DNA of 64,000 nucleotides from Roseovarius arcticus (GTDB lineage Bacteria; Pseudomonadota; Alphaproteobacteria; Rhodobacterales; Rhodobacteraceae). The notes under the pieces are model-generated. The model was given only the letters and a program-made list of their open reading frames with translations, was not told where the DNA came from and searched no databases. Made by a program: the position numbers and the translations under genes. The first letter of the stretch is position 1. Every line of letters starts with the position of its first letter. Location of the stretch: the NCBI RefSeq assembly GCF_006125015.1, contig NZ_SZZN01000001.1, positions 3,162,001-3,226,000 of the forward strand, written 5' to 3'. Positions 27,256 to 36,904 of this stretch are shown here, piece after piece.

Positions 27256-27286
27256 ACGCGCGGCTCGAAAGGGCCGCGCGTTTTTC
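27256..27286 (+). terminator. Strong Rho-independent terminator after mlaC
   Basis: An 11-bp stem (27256-27266 with 27271-27281, one G-T pair) closed by a GAAA tetraloop (27267-27270), followed by TTTTTCTG. This ends the mlaA-mlaC transcript. Confidence 0.85.
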
Positions 27287-27356
27287 TGTCTGGGATCAAC
27301 GGCGCACCCCTTGTGGATAAGTGCCCGCCGTGCCGCAGGGTGCTGAGGCCCCGCTT

Positions 27357-29558
27357 CTACCCGCCCAGCAGTTTGCGCAGGATATTCGTGATGGGTCCCT
27401 CGCGGTTGTCTTGTCGGCGTTGGTTGCCTTGCCAGCCCTGATCGCCCTGCCGTCCCTGATTATTCTGCGGCTGTCCTTGCACCTGCTGCTGTGGCTGCGG
27501 TGCTGGCTGCACTGTCCGCACTTGCGGCTGCGTCATAGGCAGGGGCGTGGCGGGCAGCCCCTCATGCACGCGCACCATCACCTCATGCCATATCTCGGTC
27601 GGCAGGCCGCCACCGGTCACGCCGGTTAGCGGTGTGTTGTCGTCATAGCCCATCCAGACGCCCGCGACATAATCAGCGGTAAAGCCAAGGAACCACGCAT
27701 CGCGCGCGGCCTGCGTAGTGCCGGTTTTGCCCGCTGCCTCGCGGCCGGGCAGCTTCGCGCGCGATCCGGTGCCGCTTTCGATAACGCGGCTCATCATCCA
27801 GGTCAGCTCCCTCGCCGCATCCTCGCGGATCACCCGTTCGCCGATACCGCCGCCTGCGCCCATCACAGCCTCATTCTGTCCCAGCAGCTTAAGCTCAACC
27901 AGACCGTAGGGCTTTACCGAAGAGCCGCCGTTCAAAATGCCCGCAAATGCGCCTGTCATCTCAAGCAGCGTGCTTTCGGACGCGCCCAGCGCCAGCGCGG
28001 GGCCTGCGGCCAGATCACTCTTGATGCCGAAATCGCTGGCGACCTTGCGCACAAGGTCAAGTCCGACGCTTTCGGCCACCTTGACGGCAGGAATATTATA
28101 CGACTTCTCCAGCGCCTTGGCCAAGGTCACGCGGCCATGAAAACGGTTGTCGTAATTGCTGGGGCACCACTGGCCCGATCCCGCGATGTTCAGGCAGTAA
28201 GGCTCATCAACGACGGTGTCCTGACTGGAATATCCCAACTCCAGCGCCGTCGCATAGACGAACGGTTTAAAGCTGCTGCCGGTCTGCCGATTGGCCTGCG
28301 TCGCGCGGTTGAACGCGCCCGATACCTTGGTCTGGCGGCCTCCGACCATGGCACGTACGGCGCCATCCGCGCTCATCACCACAACGGCAGCCTGCGCCTT
28401 GGAGCCTTCGCGCACTTTTTCGTCGAAAATAGCGGCAAGGCCGGCCTCTGCGGCGCGCTGAATACGCTGGTCCAGCGTGGTGCGGATGATCACGTCTTCG
28501 GTCGTGTCGCGGGTGAAAAACTCTGGCCCAGACGACATCACCCAATCGGCGAAATAGCCGCCTGCCTGCCTCTCGGCGGCCTCCGACAACTCAGCCGGGT
28601 TGGCCAGCGCCAGTGCGGCCTCGGTCTGGGTCAGGTAGCCCTGATCCCGCATCAAGCCGATCACGACCGATGCGCGATTCTGGCTGCGCTCAATATTGCT
28701 GGTTGGGGCCAGCGTGGAGGGCGCGGTCAAAAGCCCCGCCAGCATCGCGCCCTCGGACGGGTTCAACTGCGCCGCCGACTTGCCGAAATAGCGCTGCGCA
28801 GCAGCCTCGGCGCCGTAGGCACCGCCGCCCAGATATGCGCGGTTCAGATAAACCGAGAGGATCTCTTCCTTGGAGTATTTCGCCTCCATCGCCAGCGCAT
28901 AGATCGCCTCTTTGCCCTTGCGGGCCAGCGATCCACGGCGGCAATCGGCCACAAAATCGGCCTCGCTGTCCCATTCGGCCTCGACATATTCAGTTCCGAG
29001 GCACAGCAGCTTGGCCGTCTGTTGGGTCAGGGTCGATCCGCCATGGCCCGACAGAGGCCCGCGCCCCTCGCTAAGGTTAATGCGCACGGCGCTGGCGATG
29101 CCGATGGGGTCGATCCCGGGATGCATGTAAAAGCGCCTGTCCTCGGTCGCGATCACAGCATTGCGCAGGTGTTTCGACACCGTGCCCGCGTTCACCGCGC
29201 CGCCGAACTGGTCACCGCGCCAGGCAAACACATCGCTATCGCGATCCAGCAACGTAACGGAGCCGCGCGCGCGGCCATCCAGCAACGCCGAGACATCGGG
29301 TAGCGTGGCGTAGACATATCCAGTGGCGAGGCCGACCAGCAGCAGCACGACAGCCGTCAGCCGCCAGCCCACGCCCCAGATGATGCGCCAGACCCAGCGA
29401 AAAAGGCCGAATACACCGCGCGTCAGGATATTGCCGCCGCGCGGCTTGGCTGGCGCACGTTTGCGGGTCTTGCGGGGCTTTGCCTCCGGCTTGGCTTTCG
29501 TCTTGGTTTTGCGCCGGTCCGCCACCAAAGGTGGCTTGCGCCGTCCTGAATCGCTCAT
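27357..29558 (-). CDS. Class A penicillin-binding protein (PBP1A family, transglycosylase/transpeptidase)
   Basis: A 733-residue bifunctional cell-wall synthase. A basic cytoplasmic N-terminus precedes one membrane anchor (about residues 66-83). The GT51 glycosyltransferase domain has ATEDRRFYMHPGID and GGSTLTQQTAK. The transpeptidase domain has the active serine in GSSFKPF (near 429), SYN (near 486) and KTGTT (near 611). The tail is glutamine-rich. An in-frame start at 29609 would add 17 residues; the ATG at 29558 is preferred. It polymerises and crosslinks peptidoglycan in the periplasm. It is monocistronic and convergent with mlaA-mlaC. Confidence 0.93.
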   Translation of the reverse strand: MSDSGRRKPPLVADRRKTKTKAKPEAKPRKTRKRAPAKPRGGNILTRGVFGLFRWVWRIIWGVGWRLTAVVLLLVGLATGYVYATLPDVSALLDGRARGSVTLLDRDSDVFAWRGDQFGGAVNAGTVSKHLRNAVIATEDRRFYMHPGIDPIGIASAVRINLSEGRGPLSGHGGSTLTQQTAKLLCLGTEYVEAEWDSEADFVADCRRGSLARKGKEAIYALAMEAKYSKEEILSVYLNRAYLGGGAYGAEAAAQRYFGKSAAQLNPSEGAMLAGLLTAPSTLAPTSNIERSQNRASVVIGLMRDQGYLTQTEAALALANPAELSEAAERQAGGYFADWVMSSGPEFFTRDTTEDVIIRTTLDQRIQRAAEAGLAAIFDEKVREGSKAQAAVVVMSADGAVRAMVGGRQTKVSGAFNRATQANRQTGSSFKPFVYATALELGYSSQDTVVDEPYCLNIAGSGQWCPSNYDNRFHGRVTLAKALEKSYNIPAVKVAESVGLDLVRKVASDFGIKSDLAAGPALALGASESTLLEMTGAFAGILNGGSSVKPYGLVELKLLGQNEAVMGAGGGIGERVIREDAARELTWMMSRVIESGTGSRAKLPGREAAGKTGTTQAARDAWFLGFTADYVAGVWMGYDDNTPLTGVTGGGLPTEIWHEVMVRVHEGLPATPLPMTQPQVRTVQPAPQPQQQVQGQPQNNQGRQGDQGWQGNQRRQDNREGPITNILRKLLGG

Positions 29559-29640
29559 GCTTGCCCTGCCCGCATTACTGGGGCTTCGACCCCTTTGAGT
29601 TGTGGCCAAGCTAGCCCAGATTGATCCAGATGTAGAGAGG

Positions 29641-29666
29641 CCGCGCGCATCGGGCGCGGTTTTTTA
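29641..29666 (+). terminator. Terminator-like hairpin upstream of mutL
   Basis: CCGCGC (29641-29646) pairs with GCGCGG (29654-29659), followed by a T-run TTTTTT. In shape it is a plus-strand Rho-independent terminator, yet no annotated plus-strand gene precedes it: it lies between the divergent PBP and mutL genes. Confidence 0.5.
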
Positions 29667-29729
29667 CCTATCAATTGCGACGCGCGCGTGGCTGGTCGAA
29701 TCAAACCGCGCTATGCTAAGTCTTGTGGC

Positions 29730-31556
29730 ATGACACAGCGCGCCCCCCATATCGGCCAAGTTAGCCCCATAATTCGCCAGTTGGACGAGGCGGCGATCAA
29801 TCGTATTGCCGCCGGCGAAGTGGTCGAGCGGCCCGCATCTGCGGTGAAGGAACTGGTGGAAAACGCCATAGATGCCGGGGCGCGGCGTATTTCGGTCGAC
29901 ATAGCGGATGGTGGGAAAACGCTGATACGCGTCACCGATGATGGCTGCGGCATGGCGCCCGGCGATCTGCCGCTGGCGCTGGCACGGCACGCCACGTCCA
30001 AGATTGACGGCACCGATTTGCTGAACATCCACAGCTTCGGCTTTCGCGGCGAGGCGCTAGCCTCCTTGGGCGCGGTCGGGCGGCTGACGGTCACGTCGCG
30101 TGCTGCCGGGCTTGATGGGGCCGAGATTGCGGTGACGGGCGGCAAGGTTGGCACGGCCCGGCCTGCCGCGCTGAACGGAGGCACGGTCATCACGCTGCGC
30201 GATCTATTCCATGCGACGCCCGCGCGGCTGAAATTCATGCGCACCGACCGGGCCGAAGCGCAGGCGATAGGCGACGTCATCAAAAGGCTCGCGATGGCCG
30301 AACCGTCTATCAGCTTTACCTTGCGAGACGTGTCGGGCGGCGGCGAGGGGCGGCAGACCTTTCGCGCCGATGCGGAAACGGGCGATCTGTTTCATGCGCT
30401 CCATGCCCGGTTGGCGCGCGTCATCGGGCGCGATTTTGCGGATAACTCCATGCGGATCGACGCAGAACGCGACGGCTTTCGCATGACCGGCTGTGCGGGC
30501 CTTCCGACCTATTCGCGCGGAGCGGCAGTCGCCCAATTCCTATTCGTTAATGGCCGCCCGGTGCGCGACAGGATGCTGCTCGGCGCCCTGCGAGCGGGCT
30601 ATATGGACGTGCTCAGCCGCGACCGACACCCTGTCGCCGCTCTCTTTATCGATTGCGAGGGCGCGCTGGTCGACGTCAATGTGCATCCGGCCAAATCCGA
30701 AGTGCGCTTTCGCGATCCCGGCACGGTTCGCGGGCTGATCGTATCGGGCCTGCGCCACGCATTGGCCGAGGCAGGACACCGCGCATCCTCGACCGTCGCG
30801 GCAGGCACGCTGGGCGCGTTCACACCCGAGCAGACCGGCGCGCGGGTGTACCAAATGGACCGCCCATCACATCAGGCCCGCGCCGCCAGCTATGCCGCGC
30901 AGGCCCCCGGCTTCGCGGACATGGCAGGCGATTACAGCGCCCGCAGCGAACCAGAGCCAGTTGACGTGCCGATGAACATGCCGCTGGGCGCCGCGCGCGC
31001 GCAGGTGCACGAGAATTATATCATCGCGCAGACCGAAGATGGCATCGTCATCGTCGATCAGCACGCAGCGCATGAGAGGCTGGTTTACGAGCGGCTGAAA
31101 CGCGAGCAATCGGGTCACGGCATCGCCGCGCAGGCCCTGCTGATCCCCGAAATCGTGGACCTAAGCGAGGCTGATTGCGCCACATTGATAGACGCCGCGC
31201 CCGACCTCGCCGCGCTGGGCCTAAGCATCGAGGCGTTTGGCGGAGGCGCCATCGCCGTGCGCGAAACGCCAGCCGTTTTGGGAAATGTCGACGCGCGCGC
31301 TCTGATCTTGGACGTGCTGGACGAGTTGACCGATCATGGCGGTAGCGACACGCTGCGCGCGCGTATCGACGCGATCCTCAGCCGGATGTCGTGCCATGGC
31401 TCCATCCGGTCGGGCCGCCGGATGCAAGCCGATGAGATGAACGCGCTACTGCGCGAGATGGAGGCGACGCCGCTATCGGGCCAATGCAACCACGGCCGCC
31501 CTACGTATGTCGCGCTGAAGCTCAGCGATATAGAGCGATTATTTGGGCGCAGCTAG
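29730..31556 (+). CDS. mutL: DNA mismatch repair protein MutL (endonuclease type)
   Basis: A 608-residue protein. The GHKL ATPase domain has [21 protein letters not shown] (in parts: [21 protein letters not shown]), DDGCGM and GFRGEALAS. The C-terminal domain has the metal-binding endonuclease motif [12 protein letters not shown] and the late GQCNHGRPT. This is the nicking type used in bacteria without MutH. A GTG at 29688 is in frame; the ATG at 29730 gives the usual short leader before [17 protein letters not shown]. It couples MutS mismatch recognition to strand incision. rmuC follows 75 bases later. Confidence 0.95.
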   Translation: MTQRAPHIGQVSPIIRQLDEAAINRIAAGEVVERPASAVKELVENAIDAGARRISVDIADGGKTLIRVTDDGCGMAPGDLPLALARHATSKIDGTDLLNIHSFGFRGEALASLGAVGRLTVTSRAAGLDGAEIAVTGGKVGTARPAALNGGTVITLRDLFHATPARLKFMRTDRAEAQAIGDVIKRLAMAEPSISFTLRDVSGGGEGRQTFRADAETGDLFHALHARLARVIGRDFADNSMRIDAERDGFRMTGCAGLPTYSRGAAVAQFLFVNGRPVRDRMLLGALRAGYMDVLSRDRHPVAALFIDCEGALVDVNVHPAKSEVRFRDPGTVRGLIVSGLRHALAEAGHRASSTVAAGTLGAFTPEQTGARVYQMDRPSHQARAASYAAQAPGFADMAGDYSARSEPEPVDVPMNMPLGAARAQVHENYIIAQTEDGIVIVDQHAAHERLVYERLKREQSGHGIAAQALLIPEIVDLSEADCATLIDAAPDLAALGLSIEAFGGGAIAVRETPAVLGNVDARALILDVLDELTDHGGSDTLRARIDAILSRMSCHGSIRSGRRMQADEMNALLREMEATPLSGQCNHGRPTYVALKLSDIERLFGRS

Positions 31557-31631
31557 GCGGCATTTACGGGTTGCGACATGGCGCCTTTTGCGTCCATTTA
31601 GGAACAAATATCGAACACGAGGTAGAGGCGC

Positions 31632-33059
31632 ATGGAGCAGTATCTGGATCTGACACAGGCCCAGTGGCAGGGCGTCGCGGCGGGGGCTGCAGCCGTCGCC
31701 CTAATCCTTGCGCTGATGGCAATCATTACTGCGCGGCGCGCGCGACGGGCGCAATCGGACGCTGGCGCGCTGCGCGAACGCCTCGCCGGGCTCGCGCCAC
31801 AGGCCGAGCGTGCCACCGCGATGGAGGCGCGCGCAGAGGCGCTGCGCGCAGAATTGCTCGACGAGCAGGTAAAAACCGCATCCTTGGCGCAGCGCCTTGA
31901 AAGCCTGCAAGAGACGCATGAGCTACGGCTGGCCGACATGGCCGATATGAAAAAGCAGCTTGAGGACCGCTTCCACGCGCTCGCCTCGGGCGCGCTGTCG
32001 GCCAATTCCGAGAAATTTCTGTCGCTGGTGTCCGAACGGTTCAAGACCCACAAGCAATCCGCCGACGAGGATCTGAACAGGCGTCACACCGCGATCCAAG
32101 ATCTGGTAAAACCGCTGGACGACAAGCTAGGCAAATTCGACCTGCGCATGGGCGAGATCGAGAAGGCCCGAAATGAGGCCTACGGCACGATCAAGCAGCA
32201 GGTGCTGTCGCTGACCGAGGGACAAGCCAGCCTTGGCCAGGAAACCCGCCGCCTCGTGCAAGCCCTTCGCGCACCCAAGACGCGCGGGCGCTGGGGCGAG
32301 ATGCAGTTGCGGCAGGTGTTTGAGATGGCAGGCATGACCGAGCGTGTCGATTTTCATCTGGAAAAGAGCTTTGACACTGACGATGGCAAGCGCCGCCCTG
32401 ACGCCATTGTGCATATCCCCGGCGGCAAAAGCATCGTCATCGACGCTAAAACCCCGCTATCGGCCTATCTGGACGCGCTAGAGGCCGACACACCCGAATT
32501 GCAGGGCCAATTTATCAAGCAGCACGCGATACAGGTGCGCAAGCATGTCAACGATTTGTCGTCCAAGGCCTATTACGACACGCTGGGATCAACGCCTGAT
32601 TTCGTGGTGATGTTCATCCCCGGCGAAACGTTCGTCTCGGCCGCCGCCGAGGCCGATCCGGGGCTGATCGAATACGCGTTCGAGCGTAAGGTGCTGATCG
32701 CGACGCCGACCACCCTGATGGCGCTGGTCAAGGCGATCGCCTACGGATGGCAACAGGACAAAATGACCGAAAACGCCGAAGAAGTGCAGAAAACGGCAAA
32801 GGAAATCTACGACCGCCTACGCGTCTTTGCCGAACATCTGGGCAAGGTGGGCAAATCGCTGGGCCAGTCGGTCGACCACTATAACAAGGCGCTGGGATCG
32901 TTGGAGGGGCGCGTGCTGCCATCAGCTCGCAAGTTCGAAGAATTGGGCGTGGTCGCCGCGACGTCCGACAAGGTCGAAAAGCCCAGCAATATCGAGCATG
33001 AGCCGCGCCGCCTGACCGCGCATGAATTTACCGAGGCGGACGAGAGCGAGCACGGCTGA
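31632..33059 (+). CDS. rmuC: DNA recombination protein RmuC
   Basis: A 475-residue protein with an N-terminal membrane helix (about residues 14-33), a long coiled coil (about residues 40-190) and a nuclease-fold RmuC domain (about residues 200-400; RGRWGEMQLRQVFEMAGM, RPDAIVHIPGGKSIVIDAK in parts, FVVMFIPGETF). RmuC limits inversions at short repeats and is related to PD-(D/E)XK nucleases. Length is normal. It lies downstream of mutL and is convergent with the unknown gene at 33075, 15 bases away. Confidence 0.93.
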   Translation: MEQYLDLTQAQWQGVAAGAAAVALILALMAIITARRARRAQSDAGALRERLAGLAPQAERATAMEARAEALRAELLDEQVKTASLAQRLESLQETHELRLADMADMKKQLEDRFHALASGALSANSEKFLSLVSERFKTHKQSADEDLNRRHTAIQDLVKPLDDKLGKFDLRMGEIEKARNEAYGTIKQQVLSLTEGQASLGQETRRLVQALRAPKTRGRWGEMQLRQVFEMAGMTERVDFHLEKSFDTDDGKRRPDAIVHIPGGKSIVIDAKTPLSAYLDALEADTPELQGQFIKQHAIQVRKHVNDLSSKAYYDTLGSTPDFVVMFIPGETFVSAAAEADPGLIEYAFERKVLIATPTTLMALVKAIAYGWQQDKMTENAEEVQKTAKEIYDRLRVFAEHLGKVGKSLGQSVDHYNKALGSLEGRVLPSARKFEELGVVAATSDKVEKPSNIEHEPRRLTAHEFTEADESEHG

Positions 33060-33074
33060 CGTTTGGGTTGGCGC

Positions 33075-33458
33075 TCAGCCAGTCTCCAGACAATGTCTGC
33101 GGAACGCGCGTTTGAGCATATCCAACTCTTCGCGCAGCAGTGTGACTTCGGTCCGGATATCATAGCCCAGAGCGTCGCCCGACATGAGCGCGAAACTGTC
33201 CAGTACGACATCCGTCCGCTTGTCACGGATCAAAAAGGTCTGCACGCCGTCGGTGATGACGCTGGACGGAATCGGCACGCGCAAGGCCCATGTGCCGCCA
33301 TCTTTGCCCTCGATCAGCTCAATACCGGGCAGGGCTACCTCTAGATGCGTGACCTCGATATCGGGCTGGATGTTGCCCTCGCCCACATGGACCAGTTGTC
33401 CTTCCCAGATGCCCTCGAACAGGCGGGTCTTGGTCAGTGTGAGGTTGGTCATGTCCAT
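33075..33458 (-). CDS. Conserved hypothetical protein, 127 residues
   Basis: No family recognised. A soluble, acidic protein with no signal peptide or membrane segment. It is rich in beta-type alternation (TRLFEGIWEGQLVHVG, EVTHLEVALPGIELIEG in parts) and ends in an amphipathic helix (REELDMLKRAFRRHCLE). The ATG at 33458 has GGAAAGG upstream; a second in-frame ATG at 33452 is possible. It starts 28 bases after the gene at 33487 and is very likely cotranscribed with it, so the two may act together. Good ribosome binding site and codon usage like its neighbours support it as real. Confidence 0.7.
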   Translation of the reverse strand: MDMTNLTLTKTRLFEGIWEGQLVHVGEGNIQPDIEVTHLEVALPGIELIEGKDGGTWALRVPIPSSVITDGVQTFLIRDKRTDVVLDSFALMSGDALGYDIRTEVTLLREELDMLKRAFRRHCLETG

Positions 33459-33486
33459 GCCTTTCCGGATGTCAAAACGCGGCCCA

Positions 33487-34257
33487 TTAAAATTCTGCGC
33501 GCGGGCGGCGGCTAAAGGTCAGATCGCGCAGCACCACTTGGCTCATCTCGGGATTTTCAAAGATCAAGTCGACCCATGCCCGCTCGATCCTCTTTTCGTT
33601 CAGATTGGAATAGGCGAGGTCAAACTCCACGACGATTTCGTCCTCGTGCAGCGGCAGCTCGCGCACGATCTGCTCGGTGTTGGGGCCGTGTTTGATATTC
33701 AGGCGTGCAAAAATTTCGAGTGGTTTTTCCAGCTCAACAATGGTGGACATTCGGACGAGGTGCCGTTTTTTCAAACCGTCGACCGCGCCATGTGGCAGGT
33801 CCAGCACCACCGACAGGAAAGAGCCATCAAAGGCAAAGACGTCCATACGCAGCCCATAAGGGGCCAAATCCGCCTCGCGCATGTTGCGAATCTGGCGCAA
33901 TGTCAGCTCGGACCGTGCGCAATCGTGAAACAATGTCAGCTCTTCGCCCAGCTTGGACTTACTGGGGGCGGACGAAATACCGGGGCTGGCCAGCGGCAGA
34001 TTCCACAGTGCAGGGCGCCAAGCCCAGTCTGTGCCGTGTGGCTTGGGAAATGCGTTTGATCCGATCATCGGAAGCGCCAGACGGTTGTCGGCGATCGCAG
34101 TCATTTCGTTCAATGAGTATAGCAGCTTGCGGGCCATTCCGCGTTGCTGCCGCAGCTCTGCCAGCGGCATATCGGGCGCGCGCCGGGCGGCATGGGTCCA
34201 GCGACGAACCCCGCGCCGATGCACGATCCAGTCGATAAACGCGCTACGCATTTGCAT
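33487..34257 (-). CDS. Conserved hypothetical protein, 256 residues (Rhodobacteraceae-type)
   Basis: A soluble protein with no signal peptide. The basic N-terminus (FIDWIVHRRGVRRWTHAARR) is followed by a beta-rich body with a conserved-looking core (DWAWRPALWNLPLASPG, TLFHDCARSELTLRQIRN in parts). It resembles a family of unknown function found in roseobacters (I believe DUF6478, not verified). AGGGG lies about ten bases before the ATG at 34257; an alternative ATG is at 34251. It precedes and probably shares a transcript with the 127-residue gene at 33075. Confidence 0.7.
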   Translation of the reverse strand: MQMRSAFIDWIVHRRGVRRWTHAARRAPDMPLAELRQQRGMARKLLYSLNEMTAIADNRLALPMIGSNAFPKPHGTDWAWRPALWNLPLASPGISSAPSKSKLGEELTLFHDCARSELTLRQIRNMREADLAPYGLRMDVFAFDGSFLSVVLDLPHGAVDGLKKRHLVRMSTIVELEKPLEIFARLNIKHGPNTEQIVRELPLHEDEIVVEFDLAYSNLNEKRIERAWVDLIFENPEMSQVVLRDLTFSRRPRAEF

Positions 34258-34347
34258 CTGTCATCGCCCCTGAATGCATCCGTTCGTCCCTAACCTGCCC
34301 CGCCAATGGCTACCATAGGATTAAGCTGGATTGTGAAACAATCCTTC

Positions 34348-34992
34348 CTACTCGGATTTCAGAGCATGTGGCGGTGTTGCGGTACTGGCGGGCTTCGCGG
34401 TGACGGCACGCCGGGGGCTGGACTTTAGCATCGCGCGGGACGTCGAAATGAGTATATCGCGGCCTTCCCGCACCCCGCTGCCGGTGCCGCCATAGGCGGC
34501 CAGGCCGACCATATGACCGTTGATCAGCATAGCGCCCCGCCAGTGGCGCGGATCGCCGCCCGGTAGCAGGGTGTCGCCGCCGCGCTCTAGCTGGATTAGC
34601 GAAATGTCGCCCGCGTCAATTTTTTGGGCGACACCCGCATTAGCCCATGGCGCGGCGAGGCGGCTGGCGGTCGGCGGGGCGGCGCTGGCGTCGCGGGCCA
34701 GCACCGACACAGTGATGACGGCAGGCGGCACGGTATCGCCCGCGGCGCGCCCCAAATGGCTGCAACTGGCCAGCAGCGCGAAGGCCGCATCGCGCCGCTG
34801 CTGCACGCTGCCGGGATCGACGCAATAGCCTGCCGGGCCAGTCACGACCACGTCCCCGCCAAAGAACGCGATGCCGCGCGGTGCCTCGGCGGGCTTGCCG
34901 CCCTTGGACAACTGGCCCACCGCACCCCCGCCGCCGCCAACGCAGGCAGCAAAGGGCAGGATCAACGCGCCGCAGATCGCGGCACGCAGCAT
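34348..34992 (-). CDS. Putative lipoprotein of unknown function, downstream of ilvD
   Basis: A 214-residue protein with a lipoprotein signal (LRAAICGALILPFAAC, lipobox FAAC, lipidated cysteine near residue 17) followed by a glycine linker GGGGG. The mature part is Ala/Gly-rich with no recognised domain. Two other cysteines (GYCVDPG, ASCSHLG) could form a disulfide. The long reading frame continues upstream to 35190 through ilvD, but the signal peptide fixes the start near 34992 (a TTG six codons upstream is an alternative). It begins 22 bases after the ilvD stop and is probably cotranscribed, though a link to branched-chain synthesis is not implied. Confidence 0.72.
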   Translation of the reverse strand: MLRAAICGALILPFAACVGGGGGAVGQLSKGGKPAEAPRGIAFFGGDVVVTGPAGYCVDPGSVQQRRDAAFALLASCSHLGRAAGDTVPPAVITVSVLARDASAAPPTASRLAAPWANAGVAQKIDAGDISLIQLERGGDTLLPGGDPRHWRGAMLINGHMVGLAAYGGTGSGVREGRDILISTSRAMLKSSPRRAVTAKPASTATPPHALKSE

Positions 34993-35014
34993 GGATCGGA
35001 CAGACCGCAAGGGT

Positions 35015-36772
35015 CTAGATATCCATGTAGACGTGACGCTCGGCCTCGGCGCCCGGATGGGTGACGGCACCCTTGTAGGTCGCGCCAACCAGCTGGGCGA
35101 ATTTCCAGATCGCGCCAGACGCGTACATCGTCTCGCGCGGGCCGGGCCATGCCTTTTTCCGCTCGGCCAGCTCCTCGTCCGTAAGGTCAACGGTTATCGT
35201 GCCGTTGATCGCGTCGATTGAGATCATGTCGCCATTCTTGAGCAGCGCGATAGGCCCGCCATACGCCGCCTCTGGGCCGACATGGCCGACGCAGAAACCG
35301 CGCGTCGCGCCCGAAAAACGGCCGTCGGTGATCAGCGCCACCTTCTTGCCCATGCCCTGCCCCGACAGGGCCGCGGTGGTCGACAGCATCTCGCGCATAC
35401 CGGGGCCGCCTGCGGGGCCCTCATTACGGATGACGATTACCTCGCCCTCCTCATAGCCGCGGTTTTGCACCGCTTCAAAGGCGTCCTCTTCGCATTCAAA
35501 CACGCGAGCGGGGCCGGTGAATGTCTGGTGCTGGCTGGGGATGCCCGCAACCTTCACAATAGCACCTTCAGGCGCCAGATTGCCCTTGAGGCCGACAACA
35601 CCGCCGGTTTTCGTGATCGGCGCATCAATCGAGTAGATCACCTTGCCATCTGCCTCGCGACTGATCAGGTCCAGCTCTTCGCCGATGCTGCGCCCGCTGG
35701 CTGTGATGCAATCCTCATGGATGAGGCCCGCCTTGCGCAGTTCTTTCATCACGACGGGGATGCCGCCCACGTCATAGAGATCCTTGGCCACATATTGCCC
35801 GCCCGGCTTTAGATCGACGAAGTAGGGCGTGTCGCGGAAAATGTCGCACACATCCTCTAGGAAGAAATCGATGCCCGCCTCATGCGCAATCGCGGGCAGG
35901 TGCAGACCCGCATTGGTCGACCCGCCGGTGCAGGCAACGACGCGCGCCGCGTTTTGGAGAGATTTGAGCGTGACAACATCGCGAGCGCGGATGTTCTGTT
36001 CGACCAGATTCATTACCGCGCGGCCCGACGCCTCGCCATACTGATCGCGGCTCTCGTAGGGGGCCGGCATACCGGAGCTGTTCATCAGCGCAAGGCCGAT
36101 GGCCTCGGACACGCAAGCCATCGTGTTGGCGGTAAACTGGCCACCGCATGCGCCCGCACTGGGGCAGGCGACACGCTCTAGCATGTCCAGCGCCGCGTCT
36201 GACATCGTGCCGTTCTGATGGCGGCCAACGGCCTCGAACATGTCCTGCACGGTCAGGTCGCGGCTACGAAAATCCTCGGGGATCTCTTGGACCTGGGGCG
36301 CGCGGCCCGGCAGGATCGAGCCACCGTAGATAAAGACCGATGGTGTGTTCAGCCGCACCATTGCCATCATCATGCCTGGCAGCGACTTGTCGCAGCCCGC
36401 TAGGCCAACGATGGCGTCATAGGCGTGGCCGCGCATGGTCAACTCGACCGTGTCGGCAATCGCCTCGCGGCTGGCGAGGCTGCTGCGCATCCCCTCGTGG
36501 CCCATCGCGATGCCGTCTGTAACGGTGATGGTGGTAAATTCGCGCGGCGTACCGCTAGCGGCCTTTACCCCCATTTTGACCGCTTGGGCCTGACGCGACA
36601 GCGCGATGTTGCACGGCGCGGCCTCGTTCCAGCAGGTTGCGACACCGACGAGGGGCTGGTGAATCTCCTCCTCGCTCAGGCCCATGGCGTACATGTACGA
36701 GCGGTGCGGCGCCCTGGACGGGCCTTCGGTGACATAACGGCTGGGCAGTTTGGATTTGTCGAACTTGGTCAT
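35015..36772 (-). CDS. ilvD: Dihydroxy-acid dehydratase
   Basis: A 585-residue enzyme of isoleucine/valine synthesis that dehydrates 2,3-dihydroxy acids. Iron-sulfur ligands lie in [11 protein letters not shown] (near residue 50), [12 protein letters not shown] (near 125) and [14 protein letters not shown] (near 195). The C-terminal half includes [20 protein letters not shown] (in parts) and [18 protein letters not shown] (in parts). The frame is open far upstream, but the ATG at 36772 has GAGG at the right distance and starts [15 protein letters not shown] as in homologues. It is divergent from the CPBP protease gene across 132 bases and followed by the lipoprotein gene. Confidence 0.96.
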   Translation of the reverse strand: MTKFDKSKLPSRYVTEGPSRAPHRSYMYAMGLSEEEIHQPLVGVATCWNEAAPCNIALSRQAQAVKMGVKAASGTPREFTTITVTDGIAMGHEGMRSSLASREAIADTVELTMRGHAYDAIVGLAGCDKSLPGMMMAMVRLNTPSVFIYGGSILPGRAPQVQEIPEDFRSRDLTVQDMFEAVGRHQNGTMSDAALDMLERVACPSAGACGGQFTANTMACVSEAIGLALMNSSGMPAPYESRDQYGEASGRAVMNLVEQNIRARDVVTLKSLQNAARVVACTGGSTNAGLHLPAIAHEAGIDFFLEDVCDIFRDTPYFVDLKPGGQYVAKDLYDVGGIPVVMKELRKAGLIHEDCITASGRSIGEELDLISREADGKVIYSIDAPITKTGGVVGLKGNLAPEGAIVKVAGIPSQHQTFTGPARVFECEEDAFEAVQNRGYEEGEVIVIRNEGPAGGPGMREMLSTTAALSGQGMGKKVALITDGRFSGATRGFCVGHVGPEAAYGGPIALLKNGDMISIDAINGTITVDLTDEELAERKKAWPGPRETMYASGAIWKFAQLVGATYKGAVTHPGAEAERHVYMDI

Positions 36773-36904
36773 GATGGCCTCGCGGTAACCTGGGCTGAAA
36801 GTTTGCTGCCTCTGGAATAGGCGAGCGACCAGCGCGGTGCAAGTCTGGGGCGTGCGTGTCCGCGCGCGATTGCGCCTCCGTGCGCGCGGGGGTAGCGTCG
36901 CGCC

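Noticed and set aside
28137..29303. 388-codon plus-strand frame inside the PBP gene
   Set aside because: Antisense to an intact PBP1A with all catalytic motifs; no signals for expression.
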